A stretch of DNA of 64,000 nt. It comes from Candidatus Anammoxibacter sp. (GTDB lineage: Bacteria; Planctomycetota; Brocadiia; Brocadiales; Anammoxibacteraceae). The notes below the pieces were generated by a model, which did not search any database, was not told the DNA's origin, and saw nothing but the letters and a program-made list of their open reading frames with translations. The translations under genes and the position numbers were made by a program. Location of the stretch: contig JAIQZO010000067.1 in NCBI GenBank assembly GCA_021777055.1, positions 62,001-126,000 of the forward strand, given 5' to 3'. Each line of letters opens with the position of its first letter. The first letter of the stretch is position 1. Shown here piece after piece: positions 52,887 through 62,921 of the stretch.

Positions 52887-53362
52887 TTAAAGTGATTATT
52901 AATTCGACATTTAGTGATTCGTATTTTCGTTACATTTGAATGTTATATCATCTTGGTTTCCTCTGTGTATAGAAGACTACACTCGCAGAAGCTCTTAATC
53001 ATAATATCCAAATCTAACCAAAACCTAAATTATTAAATGTTGTGTTTCCCACCACATTTCGTATATTTAAAATTTTCATCTGTTTTGGAATAAATACTGT
53101 TGTTTTCTTATAATCAAAGTTTACACTGAACAAATACTATATACTCCTATTTGATAAAACCTTCTTTTTCTTATGATCTTTTACGTATATGGAGGCATTC
53201 TGGAGACCGAACGCAAAACTAATGTAAAATAGGAGGTAGAAAGAATCCTACTATAGTTCTTCAGTTCTTCTGAAATCAAATCACAAGTTACAACGAGTTT
53301 TTACATTTTAGAAAAATGGTGTTAGGGGGGAATTATATTATGGGGAACTTTGCTTACCTGAT
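52887..53362. other. AT-rich spacer, nothing recognised
   Basis: No frame with coding character and no clear repeat. AAAATAGGAGGTAG near 53227 looks like a ribosome site on +, but no frame follows it. Confidence 0.45.
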
Positions 53363-53584
53363 TTAAACCTTTTTATCACGCAGAAGATAAAGAAATAATC
53401 CGCCTGAAAAGAAAACAGCCTGACTAAGTATAATGCTTTTTATCCATGACGCCATGCATTTACCTAAATAAATGGAAAAATCGTTTTCCCTCAGGTCCAA
53501 GATTTCGGAAAAAGCATTAACTGCAATTAAAGCAAAGAAGCCGGCCATTGTTATAACTATAAATATTTTAAGTACTTGTTTCAT
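53363..53584 (-). CDS. Small membrane protein, unknown
   Basis: 73 residues with two membrane spans (about 5-25 and 48-66) and a short charged tail RDKKV. MKQVLKIFIVITMAGFFALI fits an anchor. AGAAC-type weak ribosome site only. No family recognised; it sits just downstream of a TPR lipoprotein gene on the same strand. Confidence 0.5.
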   Translation of the reverse strand: MKQVLKIFIVITMAGFFALIAVNAFSEILDLRENDFSIYLGKCMASWIKSIILSQAVFFSGGLFLYLLRDKKV

Positions 53585-53670
53585 TTTGTTCTTCTAATAC
53601 AAACTGTTAGTAGTGATACATTATTTTTGCCTGTGATTATACTTCGTACCGGCATTAATCCAAAAAAAAA

Positions 53671-55545
53671 CTAAAGATTCTTAACGTTCTTATCATTAGG
53701 GTTAAGTTGCAGTGCTTTTTCAAATGCCTTTACAGCATCGTCTTTTAATCCCTTTTGGTTGTATACCACGCCAAGGTTGTAGTAAGCTTTTTCGCTGAAT
53801 GGGTTTATGTTGATTGCCTTTAAATATCTATCAATGGATTTGTCCAACATGCCCATCTTATGATAAACATTTCCCATTCTGTAAAATGTGTCAGCGCTGT
53901 TTGGGTTTAATTTTACTACTTCTTTAAATGATGTAATTGCTTTCTTGTGAAGTCCCTTTTGCTCGTATATAGCTCCTAAATTAAAATGGATATCCCAGTT
54001 GTCAGGATTAACTTTTAGTTCCTGTTTCAGTTCATCAATAGCGTCGTTAAATAATCCAATGCTGTTAAAAGCTAATCCCAGTTTGTAATGTAAACCCACA
54101 ACCTTGTTGTTAACGTCAAGAGCGTTTTTCCAGTATGTAACAGCATCTTCTACCAATCCTTTTGTCAATGATATATCACCTAAATTGATATAAGCCTTAA
54201 CAAAGTTTGGCTGCCGTTTTATTACTTCTTTATAATTTGCCTCCGCAGAATCAAATTGCCATAATTCCATATACATGTTTCCAAGCTTAAAGTAAATTTC
54301 TATGGAATCTTTGGCTAGTTTCAAACCTTTTTTATATTCAGACACTGCGCCATGCCAATTGCCTTTTTCTGCATAGAAGTCTCCCATCATTTTAATCGTG
54401 TCTACCCAGTTCGGATCCAGTGCCGCGGCTTTTTTACATGCAGCGATGGCATCGTTTGTATTTCCCATCTTGTGATAGAGACGGCTTAGTTTCATATAGA
54501 CTTCTTTGTTATCAGGCGAAACAGATGCGAGGTCTTTGTATAAATCTAAAGATTCTTTAATATTTCCATTTTCAAAGTATATTTCAGCCAACTCATTTTT
54601 TGCAAGATTATACCCAGGTGCCATTTCTATAGCCATTTTTAATGAAGATATTGCTTCTGCAGTTTTTCCTAAACTTTTATGCGCTAACCCAGTTTTGTAG
54701 TAAATGTTTGCATATTCAGGGTTTTCATTAATAGCTTTTAAGTATGATGTAACTGCCTGGTCGAAAATATTATCATACATATAGGCGTCACCCATGTTAT
54801 TAAATAATGAAATATTTCTAGAACCTTTATTAATGGCAGTTTGGTACTGCTTAATGGCCTCTTTATACTGAAGTTGGTTAGAATAAACATCTCCAAGTTT
54901 ACCATATGCAAGCAAATTGTCCGGATTTAATTTAATTGACTCTTTAAAGTGGTAAATGGCCTTGTCAGGTTTTCCCTTTAATTGGTAATCCAATCCGGTG
55001 TCGTAATGGCTATTTGCTGCATTGCTTACGTCACTTTCAGAATTAACAGCGTGAAGATCTTTTTCTTCTACTTCCTTCTTTTTTTTTAGTGCTTCTTTTA
55101 TATTTTTTTTTGCACGCAACATGCCGGGGTTTATCTCTAATGCCTTCTTGTATTCTACTATTGCGTTATCATACTCCCCCTTTGTGCATAAAACTAGGCC
55201 AAGGTTATCATGTGCTTCTGCATAATCAGGTTTTAAGGAAATGGCGTTATCAAACGCATCGATTGCTTCGTTTAGCATATCTTCAGTATTATATACAACT
55301 CCAAGATTATTATATGCTTCTGCCATTTTAGGGTTAAGGCTTACAGCTTTTCTAAATTCATTAATTGCCTTAGCATTTAATTTTGCCTGAAAGTAAGATA
55401 TACCTTTTTTGTTCATTTCTATAGAATCTCTAACGGGATTAATTCCCTTAATTCTATTAGCATGTTTATTATAATATGAACAGCTGCAAGTAAAAACACT
55501 TAAACATAAACAAGCAAAAAATAGATAGATCCTAATTATTTTCAT
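53671..55545 (-). CDS. TPR-repeat lipoprotein
   Basis: Protein of 624 residues. The N-terminus has a lipobox-like end to the signal sequence (SVFTCS, Cys about 20), so it is probably an outer- or inner-membrane lipoprotein facing the periplasm. The rest is about 15 tetratricopeptide repeats with the canonical pattern (for example AEAYNNLGVVYNTEDMLNEAI), each 34 residues. TPR arrays bind partner proteins; no enzymatic domain is seen. The Yip1-like gene lies 12 bases upstream, so the two are an operon. Confidence 0.9.
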   Translation of the reverse strand: MKIIRIYLFFACLCLSVFTCSCSYYNKHANRIKGINPVRDSIEMNKKGISYFQAKLNAKAINEFRKAVSLNPKMAEAYNNLGVVYNTEDMLNEAIDAFDNAISLKPDYAEAHDNLGLVLCTKGEYDNAIVEYKKALEINPGMLRAKKNIKEALKKKKEVEEKDLHAVNSESDVSNAANSHYDTGLDYQLKGKPDKAIYHFKESIKLNPDNLLAYGKLGDVYSNQLQYKEAIKQYQTAINKGSRNISLFNNMGDAYMYDNIFDQAVTSYLKAINENPEYANIYYKTGLAHKSLGKTAEAISSLKMAIEMAPGYNLAKNELAEIYFENGNIKESLDLYKDLASVSPDNKEVYMKLSRLYHKMGNTNDAIAACKKAAALDPNWVDTIKMMGDFYAEKGNWHGAVSEYKKGLKLAKDSIEIYFKLGNMYMELWQFDSAEANYKEVIKRQPNFVKAYINLGDISLTKGLVEDAVTYWKNALDVNNKVVGLHYKLGLAFNSIGLFNDAIDELKQELKVNPDNWDIHFNLGAIYEQKGLHKKAITSFKEVVKLNPNSADTFYRMGNVYHKMGMLDKSIDRYLKAININPFSEKAYYNLGVVYNQKGLKDDAVKAFEKALQLNPNDKNVKNL

Positions 55546-55557
55546 AGACTGAACTCT

Positions 55558-56121
55558 CTATTTAAACGTTTGTAATAAAGCAGATAATAAAGTTATTACA
55601 ATAATAGGAATTAACGGTCCGATTACGGCCTTTCCATTAGATATTTTATGAACAATTGCTCCTCCTATTACTACTAGTAGCAGAGAATAGAAGCAGTAAA
55701 TGAAAATACCAATACGTGGTATGATATTAAAGATATATGCGGCTGAAACGTATGTGACGATTCTATATGTTGCCTCATAATTCCCAACACCACCAACGAT
55801 TTTGAAACCCATATGATACAGAAATGCCATAAGGAATGATCCCGCACCCCAAGCAATTGTTCTTACAAAAAAAAGTAAAAACAGATCATTACCACTTGTC
55901 TCCTTTTTTAGGTCTACAAGCACTATCATTTGTGGTAATCCTAATTGATAAAGGATAAAACCTATGGCAGTGACAGCAAAAAAAATGATATAGGAGAATA
56001 TTAACGGTTCTTTGTACCCGCCTTCTAATTTCATGTTACTGAAAAACAATCTGGGGCGTATAATTATATCATTTAATTTTCCGGCAACAGATTCCGCAAC
56101 ACTTGCAATTGTATTGTACAT
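55558..56121 (-). CDS. Yip1-like multi-span membrane protein
   Basis: Protein of 187 residues. A short cytosolic head ends RPRLFFSNM, then about five membrane spans (SYIIFFAVTAIGFILYQLGL, IAWGAGSFLMAFLYHMGFKIVGGVGNYEATYRIVTYVSAAYIFNIIP, and others). The FFSNMKLEGGYKEPLIF entry and GxGNYEATYRI segment fit the Yip1/DUF1282 domain. It is co-transcribed with the TPR lipoprotein. The function is unknown. Confidence 0.8.
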   Translation of the reverse strand: MYNTIASVAESVAGKLNDIIIRPRLFFSNMKLEGGYKEPLIFSYIIFFAVTAIGFILYQLGLPQMIVLVDLKKETSGNDLFLLFFVRTIAWGAGSFLMAFLYHMGFKIVGGVGNYEATYRIVTYVSAAYIFNIIPRIGIFIYCFYSLLLVVIGGAIVHKISNGKAVIGPLIPIIVITLLSALLQTFK

Positions 56122-56450
56122 AAGTGGAACGATATAAAACTTTTCAAAGTAATAATCTGATTCTCTAATAATAGAACACCAAGTACACAGATTATATTAA
56201 GATTATTCTAGCCTTGTGGTTATGGATTGTCAAAAGAAAAGTCGATGCCATAGATTGTTCCAGTAAAACAAAATGTATCACTTTTTACTGCTTTTCTGTA
56301 TATGCTCTTTTTTATTACTAATTATGTATTCAACGGGATTATAAATTGGGCTTTTTGCGATCCAGGTTTTAGTTAGATTTGTATGTTATGTATGGATGAT
56401 TTCTCACGCATCACAACTGCTACGTTGATGAATGCGCAATTGAATAACAT
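56122..56450. other. Spacer, nothing recognised
   Basis: AT-rich; the + frame that covers part of it and runs over the LOG-like gene is a shadow. A promoter for the Yip1-TPR operon must lie near 56130-56200 but I cannot point to it. Confidence 0.4.
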
Positions 56451-56972
56451 TCAAGCCTCGCCGAAAGATGGATCGCTAAATGTCTCATTCTTCCTGTTGA
56501 GTATAAGATCAAATGCTTTATTTACTGCTTCTTTAGCGCTTTTAGCTGAGATAATGTCATTGCCATATGTTCTACCTTTTTCCAGATGCCAGGTATTTAT
56601 TCCAATCACAGGCTTTTCTTTAAGCAATGCAAACACTATTTCCGACAGCGTTCCTAGCTTCCCTCCCACTGCAATTACAGCATTTCCGGAATATGCAACA
56701 ATGACATTACGGGCGTGTCCCAGTCCTGTTGCAATTGGGATATCTATAAATGGGTTTGCTATGTCAGGTGCATCACCAGGTAGTATACCAACGGTTATAC
56801 CACCAACATCTTTTGCTCCTTTAGCGGACTCTAACATCACGCCGTTCAGTCCTCCGCAAATGAGAGTTGCTCCTCTCTTTGCGATTTCCCTTCCCACTTC
56901 TCTTGCCATCTTTGCGTCATCTTCTGTGGGATTATTTGCTCCGATTACAGAGATACATATCTTATTTGTCAT
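56451..56972 (-). CDS. LOG-like / TIGR00725 family protein
   Basis: Protein of 173 residues with a Rossmann-like fold. ISVIGANNPTEDDAKMAREVGREIAKRG, CGGLNGVMLESAKGAKDVGG, GILPGD, TGLGHARNVIVAYSGNAVIAVGGKLGTLSEIVFALLKEKPVIGI match the family often annotated as lysine-decarboxylase-like. Relatives hydrolyse nucleoside 5'-monophosphates. Substrate here is unknown. Confidence 0.88.
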   Translation of the reverse strand: MTNKICISVIGANNPTEDDAKMAREVGREIAKRGATLICGGLNGVMLESAKGAKDVGGITVGILPGDAPDIANPFIDIPIATGLGHARNVIVAYSGNAVIAVGGKLGTLSEIVFALLKEKPVIGINTWHLEKGRTYGNDIISAKSAKEAVNKAFDLILNRKNETFSDPSFGEA

Positions 56973-57190
56973 ATCTGATGTTCTTTATTATCGTATAACA
57001 CTGTAAAAACTAATCTTTTTTTTAGAAAAAAGTTTCACTTCGCGTCGTTAAGTTGTTTTTCGCTATATGGTTGTCGGGTATTTGCTGCTTGGTAATCTAA
57101 CAGTTTATAAGTATCGTCTCACAATACCTGGTACAACGTCTACGTTGTATTGGCGATAGCCATGTGATCTAAACTCTTTTTGTTAACAGA
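56973..57190. repeat. Spacer with TGTAAAAAC-type repeat
   Basis: 56992-57035 (ACACTGTAAAAACTAATCTT then TTTTTTAGAAAAA) is related to 36667 and 52274. Otherwise AT-rich. Confidence 0.5.
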
Positions 57191-57350
57191 TTGTAACTAC
57201 TCAGGTAGATAGACTGAAGGCTGAAGGTAAAGCTTAAAGACAAAAAGGCTCTGGCTTTTGCATTTTGTCATTAGAGCCAGGCAACCTAAAATGATTTATG
57301 CTTTTACCTTCAGTCTTCAGTCTTCAGTCTATCTACCTGAGTAGTTACAA
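57191..57350. mobile_element. 160-bp MITE with long terminal inverted repeats
   Basis: TTGTAACTACTCAGGTAGAT at 57191 continues through GACTGAAG and is matched exactly, over 29 bases, by the reverse complement of the right end (57322-57350); similarity extends to about 43 bases. There is no coding capacity. Same family as 36585-36860. Confidence 0.85.
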
Positions 57351-57720
57351 CGGATAAGACTTAAGAAATCATACCCGTCATTAGAACGAGGACGCAGTAC
57401 TAGTATCCAGTTTCTTGGTTACGATCTCACCACGGGATATTTCTATTTCCCTCGTAAGTAGCAATATAATATATATTGAAATATTTTACCAAAAGAAAAA
57501 TATCATATTTTTCAACAAATGACTTTCCAATAAATCAATTATTTGAGCAAACTAAATTGGTGCATAAATCAAGAAACATTTTTTTTATTAATTGCTATAA
57601 TGTAGGTGTGGATTCCAATATTATAGTTTACCTTTATAATCATTAATCGAAGTGTAAACTGCTTTTTCGCAAGAGAAATCTTGCATTTCGGATATTTTGA
57701 CAATAACGCTATTTTTATAA
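57351..57720. other. AT-rich spacer, nothing recognised
   Basis: No gene and no assignable repeat, except a TATCCAGTTTCTTGGTTAC stretch that may be a relic of the GTATCCAGTATC repeat at 52480. Confidence 0.4.
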
Positions 57721-57905
57721 AAATTTCTTGATTAAAAAGATTTTGTAGCTTTTATGGAATACAGAATTCAGGAGTCAGAATATAAAAAACATTATTCAGT
57801 AAGTATATATAAATTTACAATTAATAACTCTATTGTAAAACAAGCACAAATCTATTCTTTATTCTGAATTCTGTATACAGACTCCTGTATTTTGTGTTTT
57901 GGTTG
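57721..57905. repeat. CAGAATTCAG-type dispersed element
   Basis: GGAATACAGAATTCAGGAGT (57756) and TTATTCTGAATTCTGTATAC (57860) form imperfect termini about 100 bases apart. The left 50 bases match 31961-32022 in reverse. 57906-58037 holds the copA leader and ATTAAGATTACGAATATGAT. Confidence 0.65.
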
Positions 57906-58037
57906 CTGATTTGCCGCATTATGCAATTGGTTTAAAAGTTAAGATGGATACTTGGTACACTTTTAGTTTTTATCATCAAAAGTTTTATAAATGGTGATTA
58001 AGATTACGAATATGATCATATAATTTATAGCAGTAAT

Positions 58038-60272
58038 ATGAAGAAAGATACAGTTATAGACATAGTTGGGATGCGTTGCGCTTCATGTGTTAAAAGGATA
58101 GAAAAGGCGCTTAATGAAATAAGTGGCGTGCATAGTGTTAGTGTTAATATAGTTACAAAAAAGGCACTTGTAACGGGTAATGCCTCATATGAATCATTGT
58201 GTAATGTAATAGAGGACCTTGGGTTTAGTGTGTTAAAGAGTGATTTAGGAAGAGAGGTTGATGAACAGCCTGGGATCAATAAAGGATCTTTGCAAAAAGA
58301 TGGTCAGGGGAAGAGACCGTCCGTTTCTGTGAAGGTGGAAGATTATAGACGTTTGCGAAACAGATTTTTTATTGCCGCGCTATTTTGCCTTCCCGTATCT
58401 GTTTTTAGCATGTTTTCTATTCAGGTCTATTTTTCAGAGTTTCTTCAATTTCTGCTTTCAACCATAGTTTTGTTCCTTGTTGGATTTGAATTTATAAAGG
58501 CGGCCTCCAGCCAGGTAAGGCATCTTGCTTTGGGTATGGATACTCTTATTGCTGTGGGTTCTATTGCGGCATATTCATATAGCACCATAAATTTGATTGG
58601 AGGTAGGTATGACGGGTTGTATTTTGATACTTCATCAATGATTGTTACACTCATTCTATTTGGTCGATATTTGGAGGCAAAGGCGGGTAGTGTAGCAGGT
58701 AATGCGGTTAATGAAATTATTTCACTAAAGTTGCCAAAAGCGAATGTTATAAAGGATGGAAAAGAAATACAGACAGATTTGCATGATGTTGCGGTTGGTG
58801 ATGATGTTGTTATACGACCCGGTGAAAAAGTACCTGTAGATGGTATCGTAATAGTGGGGGAAACACATGTTGATGAATCAATGCTTTCAGGAGAAAGTAT
58901 GCCTGTAGGCAAAAGTAAGGATGATAAGGTCTACGCCGGTTCAATTAATCAGTTTGGTAGAATAAAAGTAAGGGTGGAAAAAGGTGAGGCTGATACTGTA
59001 ATCGCACAAATAGTAAAAAGCGTTGAAAATGCCTTGGCATCCAAAGCCCCGGTTCAAAGACTTGCGGATAAAGTAGCGTCGGTATTTGTGCCTTTTGTGG
59101 TTACCGTTTCATTGGTAACACTTTCCGTATGGTTTATTCTGGGTTATCCGTTAGATCATGCCTTTAGTGCCGCTGTCTCTGTTTTAGTTATAGCATGCCC
59201 GTGTGCATTAGGTTTGGCTACTCCTGCAGCGATAGTGGTTAGTGCTGGACGCGCAGCCAGGGAGGGTATTTTTATTAAAAATGTACCAATTCTGGAACTT
59301 GCATCAAAGACAAATATTTTGATATTTGACAAAACTGGAACAATTACAGAGGGCAGACCTGAAGTGATAACTTTTATTAATGCTGGGGATTATTCTGATG
59401 AGGAAATTTATGAGATAGTCGGAGCTTCAGAGAGATTTTCCGAACATCCTATCGGTAAAGCAATCATGCGGTTTATAGAGAAAACCTTTGTTGTGGTTGG
59501 TGAAGCGGATGAATTTCGTGCCATTCCGGGAAAAGGTATTTATGCGGAATATAAGAAAAAAGAGTTGTTGATGGGTAATGGACTGCTTATGCGTGAAAAT
59601 GGCATAGATGTTAAATCCCATAAATTGAATGCCTATAAATTAGATGAAACTACATTAAATAGTAACGGTTCTATTATTCTTTACTTTGCTGTAAATGGTG
59701 AAATAAAAGGGATATTTGCCATTGCTGATACTATACGCTCTTCATCAAAAAAAGCGATAGAAAAAGTGAAGTCATATGGTATAACACCTGTTATGCTAAC
59801 TGGTGATTCTGATGCTGCAGCAAGGCATGTGGCGAAGAGTGTTGGCATTGATCAGTACAAAAGTGGACAGTTGCCGGAAGATAAGCTAAAAGCTGTGGAG
59901 GAATACAAAACAAAAGGGTATGTTGTTGGGATGGTGGGTGATGGTGTAAACGATGCTCCGGCACTTGCAGCAGCAGATGTAAGCTTTGCTGTTGGGAGTG
60001 GGACAGACCTAGCTATAGAATCCGCCGAAGTTACAGTTATGAAAGGTGACATCTCCAAAGTGGCGGAAACGATAAATATTTCACGTCAGACAATGAAAAT
60101 TATCAAACAGAACCTTTTCTGGGCATTTGGTTATAATGTTATTGCATTGCCTGTTGCAGCTTTAGGCCTCCTTAATCCAATGATTGCCGCCGGTGCAATG
60201 GCGTTTAGCTCTGTTTCTGTTGTTACCAACTCGTTGCGATTGAGAAATAAGAGGGATAGTCTGCCACTTTGA
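58038..60272 (+). CDS. copA: Copper-transporting P1B-type ATPase
   Basis: Protein of 744 residues. One N-terminal metal domain (GMRCASCVKRIEKAL, Cys15 and Cys18), about eight membrane spans, the actuator motif LSGESMPVGK, the CPC transport motif in IACPCALGLATPAA, phosphorylation site FDKTGTITEG, SEHPIGKAI (HP motif) and GDGVNDAPALAAADVSFAVG. It exports Cu(I) using ATP. No copper regulator, chaperone or other metal gene is adjacent. Confidence 0.95.
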   Translation: MKKDTVIDIVGMRCASCVKRIEKALNEISGVHSVSVNIVTKKALVTGNASYESLCNVIEDLGFSVLKSDLGREVDEQPGINKGSLQKDGQGKRPSVSVKVEDYRRLRNRFFIAALFCLPVSVFSMFSIQVYFSEFLQFLLSTIVLFLVGFEFIKAASSQVRHLALGMDTLIAVGSIAAYSYSTINLIGGRYDGLYFDTSSMIVTLILFGRYLEAKAGSVAGNAVNEIISLKLPKANVIKDGKEIQTDLHDVAVGDDVVIRPGEKVPVDGIVIVGETHVDESMLSGESMPVGKSKDDKVYAGSINQFGRIKVRVEKGEADTVIAQIVKSVENALASKAPVQRLADKVASVFVPFVVTVSLVTLSVWFILGYPLDHAFSAAVSVLVIACPCALGLATPAAIVVSAGRAAREGIFIKNVPILELASKTNILIFDKTGTITEGRPEVITFINAGDYSDEEIYEIVGASERFSEHPIGKAIMRFIEKTFVVVGEADEFRAIPGKGIYAEYKKKELLMGNGLLMRENGIDVKSHKLNAYKLDETTLNSNGSIILYFAVNGEIKGIFAIADTIRSSSKKAIEKVKSYGITPVMLTGDSDAAARHVAKSVGIDQYKSGQLPEDKLKAVEEYKTKGYVVGMVGDGVNDAPALAAADVSFAVGSGTDLAIESAEVTVMKGDISKVAETINISRQTMKIIKQNLFWAFGYNVIALPVAALGLLNPMIAAGAMAFSSVSVVTNSLRLRNKRDSLPL

Positions 60273-60298
60273 GTATCGCAGACGTCCAAATCCTATTT

Positions 60299-60365
60299 TC
60301 ACACAAAGCCACAAAGATCACAAAGATTTCTTGTTTCTCTCTCTGCTCTTTGTGGCATTGTGTGA
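60299..60365. repeat. 18-bp inverted repeat between copA and metF
   Basis: TCACACAAAGCCACAAAG at 60299 pairs with CTTTGTGGCATTGTGTGA at 60348 (17 of 18). It could act as a terminator for copA; it resembles a common dispersed CACAAAG repeat. Confidence 0.65.
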
Positions 60366-60452
60366 GTAATTTTATGTTTTATGTTTATGAGTAGACTCTG
60401 TAAACTAAAGGCACAGAGAATTTGCAGACTAACCATTTTTCGGAGACAGAAA

Positions 60453-61316
60453 ATGCTTTTAAAAGAGAAGTTGGGAAAGGAGTTTGTAATTGCCACGGAA
60501 CTTGGCGGCACTGTGGGGACAAACATACAGAAATCCCTTGAAGATATAAAGAAATACCATAAAATTGACGCGCTCAACGTAATTGATTGTGCTTCTGCAA
60601 GGCTCAGGATTAACTCTTTTGCGTTAGCTCATATTATACAGACGGAATTTCCTGATCTTGAGGTTGTTCCTCATTTAACCTGCCGTGATAGAAGTATACT
60701 TGGCTTACAGGCGGATCTGTTAGGGGGGCATGCACTTGGAATAAAGTATATCCTTGCAACTACAGGGGACGCTCCCCATGAAGGACCGTATAAAACTTCT
60801 AAACCTGTATTTAATCTGAGTTCTATGGAATTGATTAAATTGATCAATAATCTTAACCTGGGAATTGATTATAACGGAGAGCAAATTAAAGGTAACACTG
60901 ATTTCTTTGTTAGTGCTACGGCTGCTCCGGGAACAAAGAGTCTGGACATGGAGATTGACAGGATGAAGAGAAAGATTGAGGCCAAGGCAGGTTTCTTTCA
61001 AACTCAGCCCATGTACGATGTGCAGAAGACAAAAACCTTTCTTTCAAAAGCTAAAGATCTGGATGCCCCAATCCTTTTAGGTGTGATGCCTCTTAAAAGC
61101 ATAAAGATGGCACAATTCATGAATGAAAATGTTGCCGGTATTGAGATACCGGATGACGTTATGGATAAGATCGGGAACGGTGTAAAAGGTGTAGAAATAG
61201 CCAAAGAGTTCGTTAAAGAGATATATGGAACAGAGGGTTTGTCAGGTATTCATATAATGGCGCTAGGTGATGTAAATGCCACAAATGAAATAATTGATTA
61301 TGTAAGGGGTCTATAG
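60453..61316 (+). CDS. metF: Methylenetetrahydrofolate reductase, short form
   Basis: Protein of 287 residues. ATG 60453 with GGAGA upstream is preferred over the frame opening at 60381. FVIATELGGTVGTN at the start has the catalytic Glu region, HLTCRDRSILGLQADLLGGHALGIKYILATTGDAP is the FAD/folate part, and KIEAKAGFFQTQPMYDV the substrate loop. Short MetF forms without a C-terminal domain occur in acetyl-CoA pathway organisms, where they make methyl-THF. No other pathway gene is next to it. Confidence 0.9.
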   Translation: MLLKEKLGKEFVIATELGGTVGTNIQKSLEDIKKYHKIDALNVIDCASARLRINSFALAHIIQTEFPDLEVVPHLTCRDRSILGLQADLLGGHALGIKYILATTGDAPHEGPYKTSKPVFNLSSMELIKLINNLNLGIDYNGEQIKGNTDFFVSATAAPGTKSLDMEIDRMKRKIEAKAGFFQTQPMYDVQKTKTFLSKAKDLDAPILLGVMPLKSIKMAQFMNENVAGIEIPDDVMDKIGNGVKGVEIAKEFVKEIYGTEGLSGIHIMALGDVNATNEIIDYVRGL

Positions 61317-61913
61317 ATGTGGAATTTTAGAGAACAGAATACTGGAGATTGTATAGATTTGCAGTCATTTTTCTATGCTAATTAAGTGCATCATTCTGTG
61401 TTGTCCGGTTAGTTATTTGCTTAGCATATATGAGAGTTAACATTTAGTACCTGAAATGCTTAAGATGAGCTAATGTTTTGGTAAGGTTGTACGGTGTGTA
61501 ACGATGTAAGTGCAATGTACTGGTAGTTGGCGTCTAAGTGGATTGAGTTGTTTGGAATGCTCTTTAAATAATCATAAAAGTAATAGTTTTTATTACACAT
61601 CCCGTCTGCTTACGCAGCCACCAGCAGGTAAATACCATTGTTATAGATACATCTTGTGTGGAGACGGCCAGAATTCTATAAAAGGTTTCACAATCAGTAT
61701 GGAGAAATCTAACGTAAATTTGCTTACAACTCCTTTATGGTTAACTACCCAGTCATTATTTATATAATTGCCCATCCCATTTCTCTGAGTTCTTTGTTCC
61801 TTCAAAAGCATACCCGGACGTGTTTTCCGTAAATGTTAATTTTGTATTGTGAGAATAAGGCATTTTTATGATCCCTTCTTTATAAATCTAAAAGTTGAGA
61901 TAATGCTTGCGAT
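61317..61913. repeat. Spacer with dispersed repeat pieces
   Basis: 61349-61386 is like 31913-31947; 61399-61426 (TTGTCCGGTTAGTTATTTGC) is the reverse of 26285 and 63010. An 85-residue + frame (61510-61767) is not convincing. 61770-61913 is unassigned. Confidence 0.55.
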
Positions 61914-62906
61914 TTACTGTAGAGTCTTAAAATAATATTCCCCACGATAATCCAATATTACCTGACCAAGCTCAATAACATCATACTCTTTTATGCCCGG
62001 ACAAATTAACCGCCACCATAAAAAACCTGGATTATATAAATATAATGTAGCTTTGGCTGATGCAGTAACGGTTTCCACATCTAAAAAGTCACCGCTAAAT
62101 TTATTAACTTCTGTCAATAAAATGTAACGTTTAACTCCCACAGATATTTTATTATCTTCATAATAACTGCCTATTGAATACAATCGCTTTGGTGTTCCGT
62201 TATAACCATAAGCGTAAGTTAATGAATCATTTTTTAATAGCTTTCCTCCTATGCGTAATGCTGCTCCGGTAAAAGATGCCAACAATATTTCCGGTGCGCT
62301 CTTTTTCAATGGGCTGAAAACTGTTGCACAATATCCATATGCTGGTAATAGTTTATTCCCATAATGAAAGGAAACAGGGCCATAATTGTTTACGTCAAAT
62401 CTTTGGCCATCAATCTCTACCCACCCAGTTGTGTGAACCTTTGTAAAGTCTGCTGCAGTCATTTCAGAAAGAGCTAAAGTCCACATGCCAAAATCATGTT
62501 CCGTAGATTCCGGCACAATATTCAAATCAAAAGAGACGCTGTTAATCTCTAGTCCTTCAGTTTTTACATAACCGGCCACCCAGTTAACTCCACGGCCAAG
62601 CGATGGAGTTGGACCGTTTAACGGCGGCCTCTCTTTTACTGCAAATGGCAACCAGTCCTCCAAAGGTCTTTCAAAAACCATGCCTTTGATTGAACCATCA
62701 CTATTTATTAAATAAGTTCTTAAACAAAGCTGCTTTAGATCATCGCTTCGAACAACATCAAGGCCGACGATACGATCATCCGGTAACCGAAACCAATGAA
62801 AGCTACAACAATAAGGCGTTTTGTCTGGCCCTGAATCTGGGGTGTGGAAGTCGGGGTAATTTTTACGCTCAAATTTAAATAAATCTTCAGGATTTTGATT
62901 TGGCAT
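61914..62906 (-). CDS. Unknown protein, 330 residues, possibly lipocalin/CrtC-like
   Basis: Soluble, no signal peptide, no membrane span. Beta-rich, with FHWFRLPDDRIVGLDVVRS, STEHDFGMWTLALSEMTAADFTKVHTTGWVEIDGQRFDV and GYCATVFSPLKKSAPEILLASFTGAALRIGGKLL. The two-halved beta pattern reminded me of AttH/CrtC lipocalin-like hydratases, but I would not assign it. AAAGGTG precedes the ATG 5 bases upstream; a 9-mer array lies 15 bases further out, here in the TGCCTAAA sense relative to the gene. Confidence 0.6.
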   Translation of the reverse strand: MPNQNPEDLFKFERKNYPDFHTPDSGPDKTPYCCSFHWFRLPDDRIVGLDVVRSDDLKQLCLRTYLINSDGSIKGMVFERPLEDWLPFAVKERPPLNGPTPSLGRGVNWVAGYVKTEGLEINSVSFDLNIVPESTEHDFGMWTLALSEMTAADFTKVHTTGWVEIDGQRFDVNNYGPVSFHYGNKLLPAYGYCATVFSPLKKSAPEILLASFTGAALRIGGKLLKNDSLTYAYGYNGTPKRLYSIGSYYEDNKISVGVKRYILLTEVNKFSGDFLDVETVTASAKATLYLYNPGFLWWRLICPGIKEYDVIELGQVILDYRGEYYFKTLQ

Positions 62907-62921
62907 AATTCACCTTTCTCT

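Noticed and set aside
61510..61767. 85-residue plus-strand open frame
   Set aside because: Composition is not protein-like and there is no ribosome site; it lies among repeat pieces.
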